Assembly: GCF_000092065.1 (NCBI RefSeq)
Contig: NC_009359.1
Coordinates: forward strand, 744,001 to 808,000
Direction: 5' to 3'
Length of the DNA: 64,000 nt
Origin: Ostreococcus lucimarinus CCE9901
Lineage: Eukaryota > Chlorophyta > Mamiellophyceae > Mamiellales > Bathycoccaceae
The stretch's first letter is position 1, and each line of letters starts with the position of its first letter. The notes under the pieces are model-generated. The model was not told the origin of the DNA, ran no database searches, and saw only the letters and a list, made by a program, of their open reading frames with translations. Position numbers and translations under genes: made by a program. This document shows, in pieces, positions 28,450-38,584 of the stretch.

Positions 28450-29266
28450 CGCCTCGGAATCCGCAAGATCTGATCAAACAGTCACGACTTCGCCAACTTC
28501 TCCTACGCGTTCGATCGCACAACGTCGCGCCGTCAGTATTCGTTCGTTCCGCGGAAAATTCCACCGCCGCTTCGCCCTCGCGCGCGCCCCGCGTCGCGTT
28601 TCCCGCGCGATGAATGTTTCAGAAATTCAACCCTCGGAATCGCATTCGCGCGCCCCGCGCCCTCGCGCGCGCGTCCCGCGCCCGCCGACGCGTCGCGCGC
28701 GCCGGATCGCGCGATTTCGGATCGCGCGCGTCCGCGTCGCGCGCCCGCGACGCGCGCGCGCGGCGTAAACCGCGACGAATCGTCGACGATAATTCTTTGA
28801 GAGAATGACGTCGGCGCGACGATCTCGACGCCGTGTCGCCGCGCGCGCGCGCCGTCGCGCGTTGCGGACGTCGCGCGCGCGACGCGCTCTTCGCGTTTCG
28901 CGCGCGCGCTTCGCGCGGCGATCGAACGGCGCACCTTTGGACGGAGAGGAGGGGAAAAGAAGTGGCGCGAGGCGGCGGAGGGCGCCGCATCTGGACGAGC
29001 TCGCGAGCGACGGGCTCGACGCGACTCGACGCGCGATCCAGGTCGCGCCAGAGCGCGCGCGCGAAGTCCTGAGCGTAAAATACAATACAACGACGCGAGA
29101 AGCGTCGATGAGCGACGAGACGCGACGCGAACGCGCCGCGCGCGTCGATGGACGAGACGCTATCGAGCGGCGCCGAAGCGCGCCGCGAAGGAGCCGAGGC
29201 GGCGGTTCGGCCGAGGCGACGAAACCGCGCGTCCGAACGAACGATCGGCGACGCGGCGCATCGTCA
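28450..29266. other. 817-bp GC-rich interval without a supported gene
   Basis: Open frames here on both strands encode only Arg/Ala/Ser low complexity. The single non-GC feature is TAAAATACAATACAA at about 29077-29091. A short plus-strand stretch at 28985-29075 reads as a plausible helix (HLDELASDGLDATRRAIQV), but it lacks a good start or splice sites. The part next to 28450 probably holds the GTE promoter and leader. Confidence 0.4.
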
Positions 29267-29797
29267 TTACCGATGTCTCGTCTCGAGATACGCCAACGCT
29301 TCGTTCGCTTTCGCGCTCCACGGTTCGCCCGCGGCGTCGAAGCACTCGACGAGTTCCCACACCGCGGCGTCGGGAACGGGACCGGCGCGAAGCGCGTCCG
29401 CGAACGCCCGTTCGGCCAACGCGGGAAGGACGCCTCGGCAGTACATGGACACGAGCGCCAGGTGGGCGTCGAGCGGCACGGCCTCGATCGTGAGCGCGCT
29501 GACGATTTCCTTCTTTAACTCTTGCGCTCGGCGCGTCTCGTCTCGCGCGCACGCGCCTATCAACGCGTCCACGCGCGGTTTGGCGCGAAGCGCCAGGTCG
29601 CGCGCGCGCAGCGCCTCGAGCCGCGCGCGTTTTTCTTCCTCGCTCAGGCGCCGCGAAGGCCCGTCGGTGGGGCGTCGAACGACGCGTCGGCGCGGCGCGG
29701 ACGCGTCGGCGGCGTCGTCGCGCGTCGCCGCGCGCGATTGACGCGCCGCGCGCGCCGCGACGGGCGCCGCGCGCGGCGCCGCGCGCGGCGTCGCCAT
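29267..29797 (-). CDS. Hypothetical helical protein, possibly PPR/TPR-like
   Basis: 176 residues of unrecognised family. The first 50 residues are Arg/Ala/Pro-rich without acids until DD, and may be an organellar targeting peptide. The rest is predicted helical: RLSEEEKRARLEALRARDLA, then IVSALTIEAVPLDAHLALVS and AGPVPDAAVWELVECFDAAG. The last of these has the look of a degenerate PPR-like helix pair. The ATG at 29797 directly follows (in transcript sense) a (GCGTC)n repeat at 29839-29802. Support for a real gene is the amphipathic helical pattern and the absence of a better frame on either strand. It could be a fragment of a longer spliced gene. Confidence 0.5.
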   Translation of the reverse strand: MATPRAAPRAAPVAARAARQSRAATRDDAADASAPRRRVVRRPTDGPSRRLSEEEKRARLEALRARDLALRAKPRVDALIGACARDETRRAQELKKEIVSALTIEAVPLDAHLALVSMYCRGVLPALAERAFADALRAGPVPDAAVWELVECFDAAGEPWSAKANEALAYLETRHR

Positions 29798-29801
29798 CGC
29801 G

Positions 29802-29839
29802 GCGACGCGACGCGACGCGACGCGACGCGACGCGACGCG
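29802..29839. repeat. (GCGAC)n pentanucleotide repeat abutting a start codon
   Basis: About seven and a half copies of GCGAC on the plus strand (GTCGC on the minus), 4 bp upstream of ATG 29797 on the minus strand. Confidence 0.85.
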
Positions 29840-29872
29840 GTGTGTCGAACGCGACGATTGGGCGTGGGGCGC

Positions 29873-31666
29873 TTACAGCTCGCGTTCGTCGAAACGCGCG
29901 GGATCTAAATCGTACAACTTCCGTTGCTTGGCGTCGCTCAGGGTGGCGTACGCGCGTTGCACGGATTTAAACGTCGCTTCAGCCTTGGCGGCGTCCTCGG
30001 GAGAGGCGCGGGTCCATTTGTCGGGATGCCACACGGCGGCGAGCTTGCGATACGCGGATTTCACGGCGCGGACGTCGGCGCCGGGCTTGACGCCGAGAAT
30101 GTCGTAGAACTTGCCCCGGCGTCGCGCGTTGCCGTCTTCGACGGTGTAATCTCTTGATTCAGGGTCGTCGGCGTCGGCGCTCGAGCCGCGAAGCGCGCGA
30201 GCGGCGGCGCGACGAACGGCGTCGTCGACGCCCGGATGCGTCGGCGCGATTGTTTGCGCCGCGCGCAAATCAGTAAACGCGCCTTGGTGATCGCCGCGCG
30301 CCGTGCGTATCGCTGCGCGTAACGCATACGCCTCGTAATCGTTACCATTGAGTGATAAACACTCCGCCAGGTCTTGCGTCGCTGTGGCGAGGTCTGCGCA
30401 CGCGTCAGGATCGTCGACGGCGGCGTACTCGTGCCGCTTGAATTGACACTCGGCGCGAACGCGTAAGATTCTACCACGGAATCTCGTCGTCATCTCGCCT
30501 TCGGGCGTTTGCAACAGTTTACTCAGTAGACGGATCGCGTTCGAATGCTGTTCGTCCTCGACGTCGCGCTCAGCACGCTTGATCAAATCTTGGAGATGCA
30601 GTAAACGCGCGCCGAGCTCGATGCATTTTTTGCTCGCAAATTCGTCGTACGAGTCTCGAAAGGATGCGCTTGATATCTCCGCCAGCGCGCCGTCGACGTC
30701 GCCCATGCGCCACCGTGTCTCGGCAACGATGTATTTGCGATCGAGCGAGTCTTCAAGTAAGGTTTCACACTGTTTGATCGCCGCCTCATATCTCTGACAG
30801 CACACGAGCGCCTCTGCGACGTTGGCTCGGGCGCCTTCCAAACTCGGATTCGCGCGTAAAAGAGCCTCCGCGCTCAGGAGCGCTTCTGCCGCGGTTTCTC
30901 GATCCACGTCGTGTCTCGGTAAAGCCGTTCGAGCGCCACGTTTCGCCGCATCACGCTGTCGCTCGACCTCAGCTTTCGCCGCCGCCGCCGCGCGCTCGGC
31001 TTCTAGTCTCCCTCGCGAAGCGCTCTCGTCCTCTGGATCGATCTCCAGCACCGCCTCAAACAGCTCCAGCGCTTTTTCTGGGCACCTCAACTTCAATTGC
31101 GCCGAAGCACCGCGCAAAAGCGCCTTGACGTAGCGTGAATCGCGTTCTATCGCGCACGCCGCGTCCTCCGCAGCCGCTCGAAACCGCTCCAATTTGAGCG
31201 CCGCCGCGGAACGGTTCGCGTGATACACCGCCTTCCGCGGCTCGAGCCTGATCGCCTCCGTGAACTCATCGAACGCATTCTCGTACTCTTTCTTCTTCAT
31301 CCGCGCCATCCCTCGATCGTTCGCCTCCTCCGCTCGCGTCTCGTCGTACTCCCCGTCGCGCCACCAAGGCGCCGTCGTCCCGTCCTCCCGTTGTTTCGCA
31401 TCCATCTCCGCCAACTCGCGCGTCAAGCCTCCCATGCGATTCAATATCTCGACGAACCTCGGTTCGCCCTCGAGTCCCGCGCACCGCACGCGCCATCGAA
31501 ACTCACGAAACCGTTCCGCGCGCCACATCTCCCCCGCCTTGCGCTCATCCGTCACGAGCTCCACCTCCGCGCACGTCCCGATTCGCGCCGTCTCGCCGTC
31601 TTTCTCGGGACGCCGCGCCGCGTCTCCGTCCCTCGTCGCCGCGTCGCGCGCGCGCGCGCGCACCAT
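29873..31666 (-). CDS. TPR-DnaJ co-chaperone, DNAJC7 (TPR2) type
   Basis: The start is placed at ATG 31666 (597 residues), as the frame above it has only TTG. The N-terminal 130 residues are of unknown fold. TPR units begin at about 140 (EANDRGMARMKKKEYENAFD, EAIRLEPRKAVYHANRSAA, LEIDPEDESA), a second block at about 270-330 and a third at about 380-480. The C-terminal J domain (about 520-590) contains YDILGVKPGADVRAVKSAYR and HPD in WHPDKWTRA, and the protein ends RFDEREL. DNAJC7 passes clients between Hsp70 and Hsp90. The absence of a signal peptide argues against the ER homolog P58IPK/DNAJC3. The terminal EREL is not a canonical ER signal. Confidence 0.85.
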   Translation of the reverse strand: MVRARARDAATRDGDAARRPEKDGETARIGTCAEVELVTDERKAGEMWRAERFREFRWRVRCAGLEGEPRFVEILNRMGGLTRELAEMDAKQREDGTTAPWWRDGEYDETRAEEANDRGMARMKKKEYENAFDEFTEAIRLEPRKAVYHANRSAAALKLERFRAAAEDAACAIERDSRYVKALLRGASAQLKLRCPEKALELFEAVLEIDPEDESASRGRLEAERAAAAAKAEVERQRDAAKRGARTALPRHDVDRETAAEALLSAEALLRANPSLEGARANVAEALVCCQRYEAAIKQCETLLEDSLDRKYIVAETRWRMGDVDGALAEISSASFRDSYDEFASKKCIELGARLLHLQDLIKRAERDVEDEQHSNAIRLLSKLLQTPEGEMTTRFRGRILRVRAECQFKRHEYAAVDDPDACADLATATQDLAECLSLNGNDYEAYALRAAIRTARGDHQGAFTDLRAAQTIAPTHPGVDDAVRRAAARALRGSSADADDPESRDYTVEDGNARRRGKFYDILGVKPGADVRAVKSAYRKLAAVWHPDKWTRASPEDAAKAEATFKSVQRAYATLSDAKQRKLYDLDPARFDEREL

Positions 31667-31918
31667 CGCGCGTCGCCGTGTCCGAGGCGCGCCGACGACC
31701 GCGTCGGAAACGCTCGCCGTTTTCGAGCGTTTTCGCGAAAAATAAAATCTCAAGATGCACAACCCTCGCGTATTGCGTCACTCTCGAGCCAGATCATAGA
31801 ATCAAGCGAAAAGTGAGGCTGGACGTCGTCGCCAGCGCGTGCGCTTTTTGTCCCGAGCGACGATCGACGCCGCACAGCGACGCGCTGGACGCGCACCGCG
31901 CGCGCGACGCCCGCGAGC

Positions 31919-33673
31919 ATGCGCGCCGTGACGTTCCCGAACGCGCGCCCGACGGGCGCGACGCGAACGGCGCGAGCGCGCGCGCAGGCGGCGAAACGCG
32001 CGACGCGGGGCGGCGATCATCAACGCAATCCGCGAAATGTCGAGAGGCATCGACGGCTGAGCGTCGTGATGCGACGCGATCGCGACGTCGCGATGCGCGG
32101 GGGGGTGAACGAAACGTTCGTGGATCTCGGAACGGCCTCGGGAGGGGTCGAGGAGGAGAAGGTGAGGGCGTCGGGGAAGACTCGGGACGACGAAGGGGAG
32201 ATGCTGTCGTTCGTGGTCTTCGGCGCGAGCGGGGACTTGGCGAAGAAGAAAATCTACCCGGCGCTGTTCGCGCTGTATTACGAGGGACGGTTGCCGAAGA
32301 ATTTCATGATTTACGGCTACGCGCGATCGAGCATGACGACGGAGGAGTTTCGGAATAAAATCGCGGAGTCGTTGACGTGTCGCATCGACTGGAGTAAGGC
32401 GGGGGAGAGCGACTGCGCGGCAAAGTCGGAAGAATTCTTCGCGCGGTGCGTGTACGTGCCGGGTCAATACGATCAAGCGAAGGACTTCAAGGCGTTGGAC
32501 GCGTTGATGTGCGAAAACGAACGCGCGGTTAGCAGCGTAAAGCGCGTGTTTTACCTGAGCATTCCGCCGAGCATCTTTGTACCGGTGGCGCAAAACGCGG
32601 CGCGCGAGTGCCAAAGCAAGACTGGGGACACGAGAGTCATCGTAGAGAAACCGTTCGGGAGAGACTTGACGAGCTCTCGCGAGTTGACCGCGGCGCTCGC
32701 GCAAGACTTGAGCGAGGAGCAAACGTATCGCATCGATCACTACCTCGGGAAGGAGTTGATTGAGAATCTCACCGTCATGCGCTTTTCGAACATCATGTTC
32801 CAACCGCTTTGGAACAGAAACTACATCCGCAACGTGCAAATCAACTTTAGTGAAAACTTTGGCACCGAAGGTCGCGGTGGTTATTTCGATAACTACGGCA
32901 TCATTCGCGACATTATGCAGAACCACTTGCTGCAAATCTTGGCGCTCTTTGCGATGGAGGAACCGGCGAGCCTGGACGCGGAGGACATTCGCAACGAAAA
33001 GGTCAAGGTGATTCGCTGCATGCGTCCGATTGAGATGGATAATGTCGCGTTGGGTCAGTACAAAGGACGAGAAACCGATGGGAAGAAGTATCCGGCGTAT
33101 TTGGACGACGAGACAGTGCCGAAGGGGTCGCTTTGCCCGACGTTCGCCGCGATGGCTTTGTTCATCGATAACGCGCGTTGGGACGGCGTACCGTTTTTGC
33201 TCAAGGCGGGTAAGGCCTTGCACAAGCGTCAAGCGGAGATTCGCGTGCAGTTCCGTCACGCACCTGGTAACTTGTACGGGGAAAGACAAGGTAGAGTTGA
33301 GCACGTCACCAACGAGCTCGTGATTCGCATTCAACCAGACGAAGCGATCTACTTGCGTATCAACAACAAAGTCCCGGGTTTGGGGCAGCGATTGGATCAA
33401 ACGATTTTAGATCTCCAATACAAGAACGCGTACGGTCAAGTTGAGCTTCCGGATGCGTACGAGCGTTTGATTTTGGACGTCATCAACGGCGACAAGCGTC
33501 TCTTCATTCGCAACGACGAACTCGAAGCGGCTTGGAAGCTCTTCACCCCGCTCTTAGACAAAATCGAAGAGCAAAAGATCGCACCGGAGCTTTACCCGTA
33601 CGGATCTCGTGGTCCGATCGGCGCTCACTACCTGGCTTCGCGTTTCAACGTGCGATGGGGAGACACCGAATAA
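31919..33673 (+). CDS. G6PDH: Glucose-6-phosphate 1-dehydrogenase, plastid type
   Basis: First enzyme of the oxidative pentose phosphate pathway, making NADPH and 6-phosphogluconolactone. 584 residues with a basic N-terminal extension (about 1-85) that resembles a transit peptide. The NADP fingerprint is [13 protein letters not shown] (about 99-111), the substrate site RIDHYLGKE (about 272-280), and the structural NADP region includes the EKPFGRD motif (about 243-249). Cysteines 154 and 166, in [15 protein letters not shown], sit where plastidic plant G6PDHs carry the thioredoxin-regulated pair. The spacing is 12 residues instead of the 8 I recall for potato. Length and the cysteine pair favour the plastid isoform over the cytosolic. 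Confidence 0.94.
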   Translation: MRAVTFPNARPTGATRTARARAQAAKRATRGGDHQRNPRNVERHRRLSVVMRRDRDVAMRGGVNETFVDLGTASGGVEEEKVRASGKTRDDEGEMLSFVVFGASGDLAKKKIYPALFALYYEGRLPKNFMIYGYARSSMTTEEFRNKIAESLTCRIDWSKAGESDCAAKSEEFFARCVYVPGQYDQAKDFKALDALMCENERAVSSVKRVFYLSIPPSIFVPVAQNAARECQSKTGDTRVIVEKPFGRDLTSSRELTAALAQDLSEEQTYRIDHYLGKELIENLTVMRFSNIMFQPLWNRNYIRNVQINFSENFGTEGRGGYFDNYGIIRDIMQNHLLQILALFAMEEPASLDAEDIRNEKVKVIRCMRPIEMDNVALGQYKGRETDGKKYPAYLDDETVPKGSLCPTFAAMALFIDNARWDGVPFLLKAGKALHKRQAEIRVQFRHAPGNLYGERQGRVEHVTNELVIRIQPDEAIYLRINNKVPGLGQRLDQTILDLQYKNAYGQVELPDAYERLILDVINGDKRLFIRNDELEAAWKLFTPLLDKIEEQKIAPELYPYGSRGPIGAHYLASRFNVRWGDTE

Positions 33674-33813
33674 GCCCGCGCCCGCGCCGCAGCAGCAATT
33701 TTGTAAAACTTACGCAAGCTCGCAAGTATAAATAAAAACAACTTCATTAGATTTCATTAGTAATATTGGTTACGTGTGTTTTTCGACGGTGTTCGCGCTT
33801 CGTACGAGCTTGA

Positions 33814-35093
33814 TCAATCACTAATCTCGTACAAGACCTTTCCGCGAGATTTACCGGCTTCGAGGTAGTTGTGACCCTCAACGCACTGCTCAAGCGGGAA
33901 GCAGCGGTCGACGGCGACTTGAAGCTCGCCAGAAGAAATCCAGCCGAAGATGTCGTTCGCACGTTCCATGAGCTCTTCGCGAGTGACGGTGTAGTCGTTC
34001 AACTTCGGGCGGGTCAAGTAACCAGACTTGTTGATGAAGCGAAGCGGCGGGAACGCCGGGACGGCGCCGGAGGCATTGCCGAAGGAAACGAAGATACCGC
34101 GGCGAGCCAAGACGTCGATGGAGGTCTCGTACGTGGCGAGGCCGATGCCATCGATGACAGCCTTGACACCTTCGCCCTTGGTGATTTCCATCACTCGCGG
34201 CACGAGGTCGACCGAGGTGTAGTCTTCGTAGGACGTACCCGGCGCTTCATCGTACACGATGAGCTCATCGACGCCCGTGGCGCGCGCGATGTCCTCCTTG
34301 CTCTTAGAGCACGTTCCAATGACCTTGTATCCTCGAAGTTTGGCCATTTGCGCCGCCCATTGGCACGTGCCCGAGCCGGTGCCGTGAATCAACATCCACT
34401 CGCCCGGCTTCACCAGCCCGGCGTGCGCCGAGTGCGTGAGGTAGTGCGCCGTCATTCCTTGCACCCCGCACGACACCGCGACGTCCAAAGGAATAGACTC
34501 CGGTACCGTGATCACCTTGCTCGCCGGCACCGCCGTATACTGCGCGTACGTTTGAAACACAGACGAGTAGCTCACGCGGTCGCCGACCTTGACGCCTTGC
34601 GCTATGGCTTCGTCGCTCGCTGCCGCGATGTATCCACCACCCTCTTGACCGCCGATAAAGGGTAACTCGCGCTTGTACAAACCACTTCGATGGTAGGTAT
34701 CGATAAAGTTAATACCGGAGTACTTATTCTTCACGATGACGCCCCCCGCCGTGAGCTTCGGCGTGGGGTAATCCTTCTCGATCTTCATGTTCGACGCCGG
34801 TCCCGTCTCGCGGATCACCGCCGCGGTCTATATCGCGCGTCGCGTGCGTACGCATATCGTCAGTCGTCGATCTCGTCGCGCCACGCCGCCGCGCGGGGCG
34901 CGCGCGACGCGCACGCGTCGGTTTTCGTCGTCAAAAAGTGTCCCGGTGGATAAGCCGCCGCCAGACACTCTTTCGCGTCGCGTATTCGGTCGTTTCGAGC
35001 GCGCGCGCGCACCATGACATCGGGGACGCCCGACGCGAACGCGCGAACGCCCGTGAGGGTCTTGCGGAGCGAACGAGCCGATCGAGCGAGCAT
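33814..35093 (-). CDS. Zinc-independent quinone oxidoreductase (zeta-crystallin/QOR family), mitochondrial
   Basis: Exons 35093-35013 and 34827-33814 give 364 residues. The longer exon starts in frame with GTG only. Splicing a 185-nt intron (GTGCG donor, CTGAC 32 nt before TAG) adds MLARSARSLRKTLTGVRAFA, an amphipathic basic helix typical of a mitochondrial presequence. It also restores the family N-terminus TAAVIRETGPAS. The catalytic domain shows GINFIDTYHRSGLY, GGQEGGGYI, the Rossmann region LIHGTGSGTCQWAAQMAK and DGIGLATYE. No zinc ligands of the ADH type are seen. The family reduces quinones or enals with NADPH. Confidence 0.9.
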
Positions 35094-35174
35094 CGTGCGA
35101 GGCGAAGAGTGAGGTCGGGCCGGAGGGTTACAACCGGGCTGGCGCTCTGCGCGCGCGCTCTATGATACATACAT

Positions 35175-37085
35175 TTACTCGTCGTCATCCGTGAACGAGA
35201 CGGCGGATTCGGCGTCGGAATAGCTCGCTAGGTATGACGCTTCGTCGCGATCGGGCGCGGTGGGACGAGACCGACGCTTGGCGTCTCGAGAGGCGACGAT
35301 CGCGCGTCTGGTGGATTCGAGCGCGCGTCTGTTTTCGGCGCTCAAGCCGTCGTACGCTGTTTCTCCGGCGGCGTTCGTGACACGCTCGTCGGCGCCTTTG
35401 CTAACCAGATACTCGCCGAGCTCGAAGTACCCGTAACCGTAGCAATAGTGCAACGCGGTGTTGCCTTGCTTGTTTCGAGCGTCGAGCGGGACGCCGGCGC
35501 GAACGCACATCTTGGTGACGCGCTTGCGGTTGTTTTGCGCAGCGACGATGAGAACGGTGTTTCCGAACGAATCTCGCGTGTCGACGTCAAATTCGGTGCT
35601 ATTGTGCACAAGGATTTCTTGTGCTTCGCTTACGCGCCCGTTACGAACGGCGCTGAAGATGGGATGCTGAACGCCGTTCTCTCTGAGCGTCTTTGGGGCA
35701 TCTTTCTCGATCGACGTCTTGGAAGACGCTTCCTCGGGAATGATCAACTTTGCGGGAGAAAACTTTTTGTACGTCGGAGACACAGAATCTGGTCCAACCG
35801 GGGACCCGAGATTCGTGTCTCGTCGCGCTGGCTCGGGCGAACGCAGCCACTCGGGCAAATCTCTGTCGTCGAGCGTCGTCCGCGCCGGGCTCGGCGAGCT
35901 CTCCGCTGGACTCTGCGCCGCCACCGACGAGTACTTACGCTCCGTTGCCTTCTCTTCCTTGGACCACATCTCGTAGTCTTTCTTCGTGTCCTTTAATTCG
36001 TCCGCGAGCGAGCGCACGCGCGCCTCGCTCGCGTCTCGAGCTCGACGCAGCGCGTTTATTTGCTCAATCATCGCGCGCTCTTTTTCGGTGAACTGCTTCG
36101 TCGTCTTTCGCATTCGACCGAGCTCCGTCTTCAACCCCGCTTCGCCGACGTCGCTCAAATCACCCTCTGGCGCCGCCGTGGCGTTCGTGGACGAATCCTG
36201 CCGCCTCTGCGATTGCGAGACGTTTAGCAATCGCTTTTCCTCAATCTGCAACTCGGCCAACCGACGCTCCGCCTCCGTCTCCTTATCCGCGGCGAGCCGC
36301 TCGCGCTCGGCGATTCGATTTTCCCTCTCGACGAGCGATCTTTCGCGCGCACGCAGCGCGTCTTCTTCCGAACGCAACCTAATTTCAAGCTCGCGCACCT
36401 CGCGTTCCATTCGCGCCCGGTCGAGCGCGACGCGTTCCCGCTCGCTCGAATCCGCGTCCTCTCCTTCGGCGACGCGCGTCGCCGTCACCACCGGCTCGAC
36501 CACCGCTTCGACCGCGCGCGACGTCGACGCGAACGTTTCCGCGCCCTCGCGCGCCGCCTCGTCGTCTAAATCCTCCAAAGTCCGCGTCTCCTCGTCCCCC
36601 GCGCTCGCGAAACAAAAGCAACGCGCCGCCGCCGACGCCCTCCGACCCGTCGCCACCGTCGCCACCGACGTCTCCCGTCGCGCGCGCGTCGCCGCCTCCT
36701 CGCGCGTCGTCTCGTTCGCCCTCGCCTTTTCGCGCGCGTCCGTCGCGTCCGCCCTCCCTTCCGTCCCGTTCGCCGTCTCGCCTCGTCGTCGTCCTCGCGC
36801 GTCGTCGTCCCGCGCGCCCGCCTCGCGCCTCCCTCCCGCGCCTTTCGCCGTCTCCCTCGCCCGTCGCGACTCCGCCCGCGCGCGCGCCATCGCCCGCCAC
36901 CCCTCGTCGCCCTCGCGCCGCCGCGCGTCGACGCCTCGCGCCTCCGCGCGTCGTCGCGCGCGCGCGTTCGCGTCCTCCGTCGCCGCGCGTCCCGCGTCCC
37001 GCCGCGTCTCTTCCCTCGCTCCGCGTCCCGCGCGGTGTCGCGCCATCGCGCGTCGAAGCGCCTCCGAGCGCTCGCGCGACGCCAT
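35175..37085 (-). CDS. Coiled-coil protein with C-terminal ankyrin repeats
   Basis: The start is set at ATG 37085 (636 residues); the frame above it runs into the 94-bp repeat array and lacks ATG. The first roughly 200 residues are Arg/Ala/Glu/Thr low complexity. Residues about 240-420 form a charged coiled coil (RMEREVRELEIRLRSEEDAL and AERERLAADKETEAERRLAE). A Ser/Pro linker follows, then ankyrin repeats at about 510-610: HPIFSAVRNGRVSEAQEIL, FGNTVLIVAAQNNRKRVTKM, KQGNTALHYCYGYGYFELGE and AAGETAYDGL. The C-terminal tail is acidic (FTDDDE). Related ankyrin arrangements occur in many protists with unknown function. Confidence 0.75.
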   Translation of the reverse strand: MASRERSEALRRAMARHRAGRGAREETRRDAGRAATEDANARARRRAEARGVDARRREGDEGWRAMARARAESRRARETAKGAGGRREAGARDDDARGRRRGETANGTEGRADATDAREKARANETTREEAATRARRETSVATVATGRRASAAARCFCFASAGDEETRTLEDLDDEAAREGAETFASTSRAVEAVVEPVVTATRVAEGEDADSSERERVALDRARMEREVRELEIRLRSEEDALRARERSLVERENRIAERERLAADKETEAERRLAELQIEEKRLLNVSQSQRRQDSSTNATAAPEGDLSDVGEAGLKTELGRMRKTTKQFTEKERAMIEQINALRRARDASEARVRSLADELKDTKKDYEMWSKEEKATERKYSSVAAQSPAESSPSPARTTLDDRDLPEWLRSPEPARRDTNLGSPVGPDSVSPTYKKFSPAKLIIPEEASSKTSIEKDAPKTLRENGVQHPIFSAVRNGRVSEAQEILVHNSTEFDVDTRDSFGNTVLIVAAQNNRKRVTKMCVRAGVPLDARNKQGNTALHYCYGYGYFELGEYLVSKGADERVTNAAGETAYDGLSAENRRALESTRRAIVASRDAKRRSRPTAPDRDEASYLASYSDAESAVSFTDDDE

Positions 37086-37110
<25 letters not shown>
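37086..37110. repeat. (CGCGT)5 repeat abutting the ankyrin gene start codon
   Basis: Five pentanucleotide copies directly 5' of ATG 37085 on the minus strand, mirroring the similar repeat at 29802-29839 upstream of another start. Confidence 0.85.
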
Positions 37111-37116
<6 letters not shown>

Positions 37117-37170
37117 ACGACGCGCGGCGACGGCGCGTCGCGCGATGCCGCGCGACGGATCGTCGTCGTC

Positions 37171-37447
37171 GCGAATCCTGTCTGATCCCTCAAACATCTC
37201 TTTAAATGCGTTGAATCGTTCGTACTTTAACATGGCGCACGTGGAGGCGCGTGCTGCCGTCGTCGCGAATCCTGTCTGATCCCTCAAACGTCTCTTAGAA
37301 TGCGTTGAATCGTTCGTACTTTAACATGGCGCACGCGGAGGCGCGCGATGCCGTCGTCGCGAATCCCGTCTGATCCCTCGAACATCTCTTGAAATGCGTT
37401 GAATCGTTCGTACTTTAACATGGCGCACGTGTAGGAGCGTGGATATT
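37171..37447. repeat. Three tandem copies of a 94-bp unit between divergent genes
   Basis: The motif GCGAATCC begins at 37171, 37265 and 37359, an exact 94-bp period. Each copy contains TGATCCCTC, then AATGCGTTGAATCGTTCG and TACTTTAACATGGCGCAC. The copies differ at only a few positions and the third decays after about 37430. The unit length is not a multiple of three, so it is not a coding repeat across copies. It fills the space between the starts of the ankyrin gene (-) and the GATA-type gene (+) and is less GC-rich than its surroundings. Confidence 0.93.
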
Positions 37448-37544
37448 TTCGTCGTCCGACGTCGTGGTCGGTCGGACGGGCGATCGCGCGGGATCGCGAT
37501 CGCGCGCGGCGCGGGGAGTTCGGCGCGCGCGAACGCGGCGCGCG

Positions 37545-38396
37545 ATGATCGTCTCGCGGCGCGCGCGAGCGGACGACGGCGGGCGCGCGGCGCGCGACGC
37601 GAGCGCGCGCGACGGGGGGAGTTCGGCGACGGGGATCCTGAGCGGCGCGGAGATCGCGACGCTGAGCGAGCACTCGTACGATCGCTTGCTGCGGTTGAAA
37701 CCGCGAGAGATCGGACGAGGGGATCGGTTGACGGCGGAGGAGACGGCGGTGACGTTCGATACGTTCGGGCCGGCGAGCGTGTCGGTGGACATCGTGAGCG
37801 TGGAGAGGGACGAGGGAGGGACGGGGGAGGGACGAGGGCGAGGGACGGCGGACGCGTTTGAGTTTTTTGAAAAGCGGGCGTTTTTGAAGGAGAGTTCGAA
37901 GAGGAACGCGATGGATTTGGCGCGGTTGCGACGGACGCGGATCGCGGACGAGCGCGCGAAGGTGCGGGAACGAGAGCGGGAGCGCGCGGCGAGCGCGCGA
38001 CCGCCGGGAGGACCGGGCGCGAACGGAGCGCCGCCAGAGGTTCGAAGGAAGAAGAGAGGTCGAGGACGGCCGCGAAAGGATGCCGTTAACGCCGCGTCGC
38101 GCCAGCGCGACGCGCGCGGGCGAAAACGGATGTACGACCGATCGACGGAGACGTGCGCGGAGTGCGGGACGCACCAGACGCCGCAGTGGCGAAGTCTTTC
38201 GGCGCAGTTCGCCGTGCTCGAGCGCGCGGGCATGCTCAACGCCGTCGTGTGTAACAGGTGTTACGCCCGCGCGAAGCGCAGAAGCCAACGTCTGGCTCAC
38301 CCTCAAACGACCACGTCGCTCGAGAAGGTCGACGGCGCGTCCGCGCCCGCCGACGCCGACGCCCTCGGCGCTCTGTGCGCCGCCGTCGACCTGTGA
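37545..38396 (+). CDS. GATA-type zinc-finger protein with an AT-hook-like motif
   Basis: 283 residues from ATG 37545; an upstream in-frame GTG at 37464 is not used. The zinc finger lies at about 203-245: CAECGTHQTPQWRS, then about 18 residues, then CNRCYARAKRR. This is the C-x2-C and C-x2-C layout of GATA fingers, with a somewhat long connecting loop. Upstream, KKRGRGRPRKDA (about 168-179) matches an AT-hook. A region at about 35-50 (EIATLSEHSYDRLLRLKPRE) may be a conserved helix. DNA binding is well supported, targets unknown. The leader carries the 94-bp array, so its transcript may include repeat copies as upstream sequence. Confidence 0.78.
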   Translation: MIVSRRARADDGGRAARDASARDGGSSATGILSGAEIATLSEHSYDRLLRLKPREIGRGDRLTAEETAVTFDTFGPASVSVDIVSVERDEGGTGEGRGRGTADAFEFFEKRAFLKESSKRNAMDLARLRRTRIADERAKVRERERERAASARPPGGPGANGAPPEVRRKKRGRGRPRKDAVNAASRQRDARGRKRMYDRSTETCAECGTHQTPQWRSLSAQFAVLERAGMLNAVVCNRCYARAKRRSQRLAHPQTTTSLEKVDGASAPADADALGALCAAVDL

Positions 38397-38584
38397 CCGC
38401 GCGCGCGCGCGCTCTGTACGAATACCGCTCGCTTTGTTGAGTCGAATCGTAAATTCGCTCTTTGTTGTTCTTTTGTTTTGTATTGTAGAGAACGCTTCAC
38501 GTCGTGTACGGCTCCGCGTCGTCTCGTCGCGCCCGAGCAACGAACTCGGTCGCGAACGCGCCAGACGCCGCCCGCGCGCGCGCG

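Noticed and set aside
31802-33400. 532-residue minus-strand frame opposite G6PDH
   Set aside because: Mirror of a highly conserved enzyme; the composition is typical of an antisense shadow in GC-rich DNA.
37171-37447. 94-bp array as a CRISPR array or coding repeat
   Set aside because: There are no unique spacers, as the whole unit repeats. The period is not a multiple of three.
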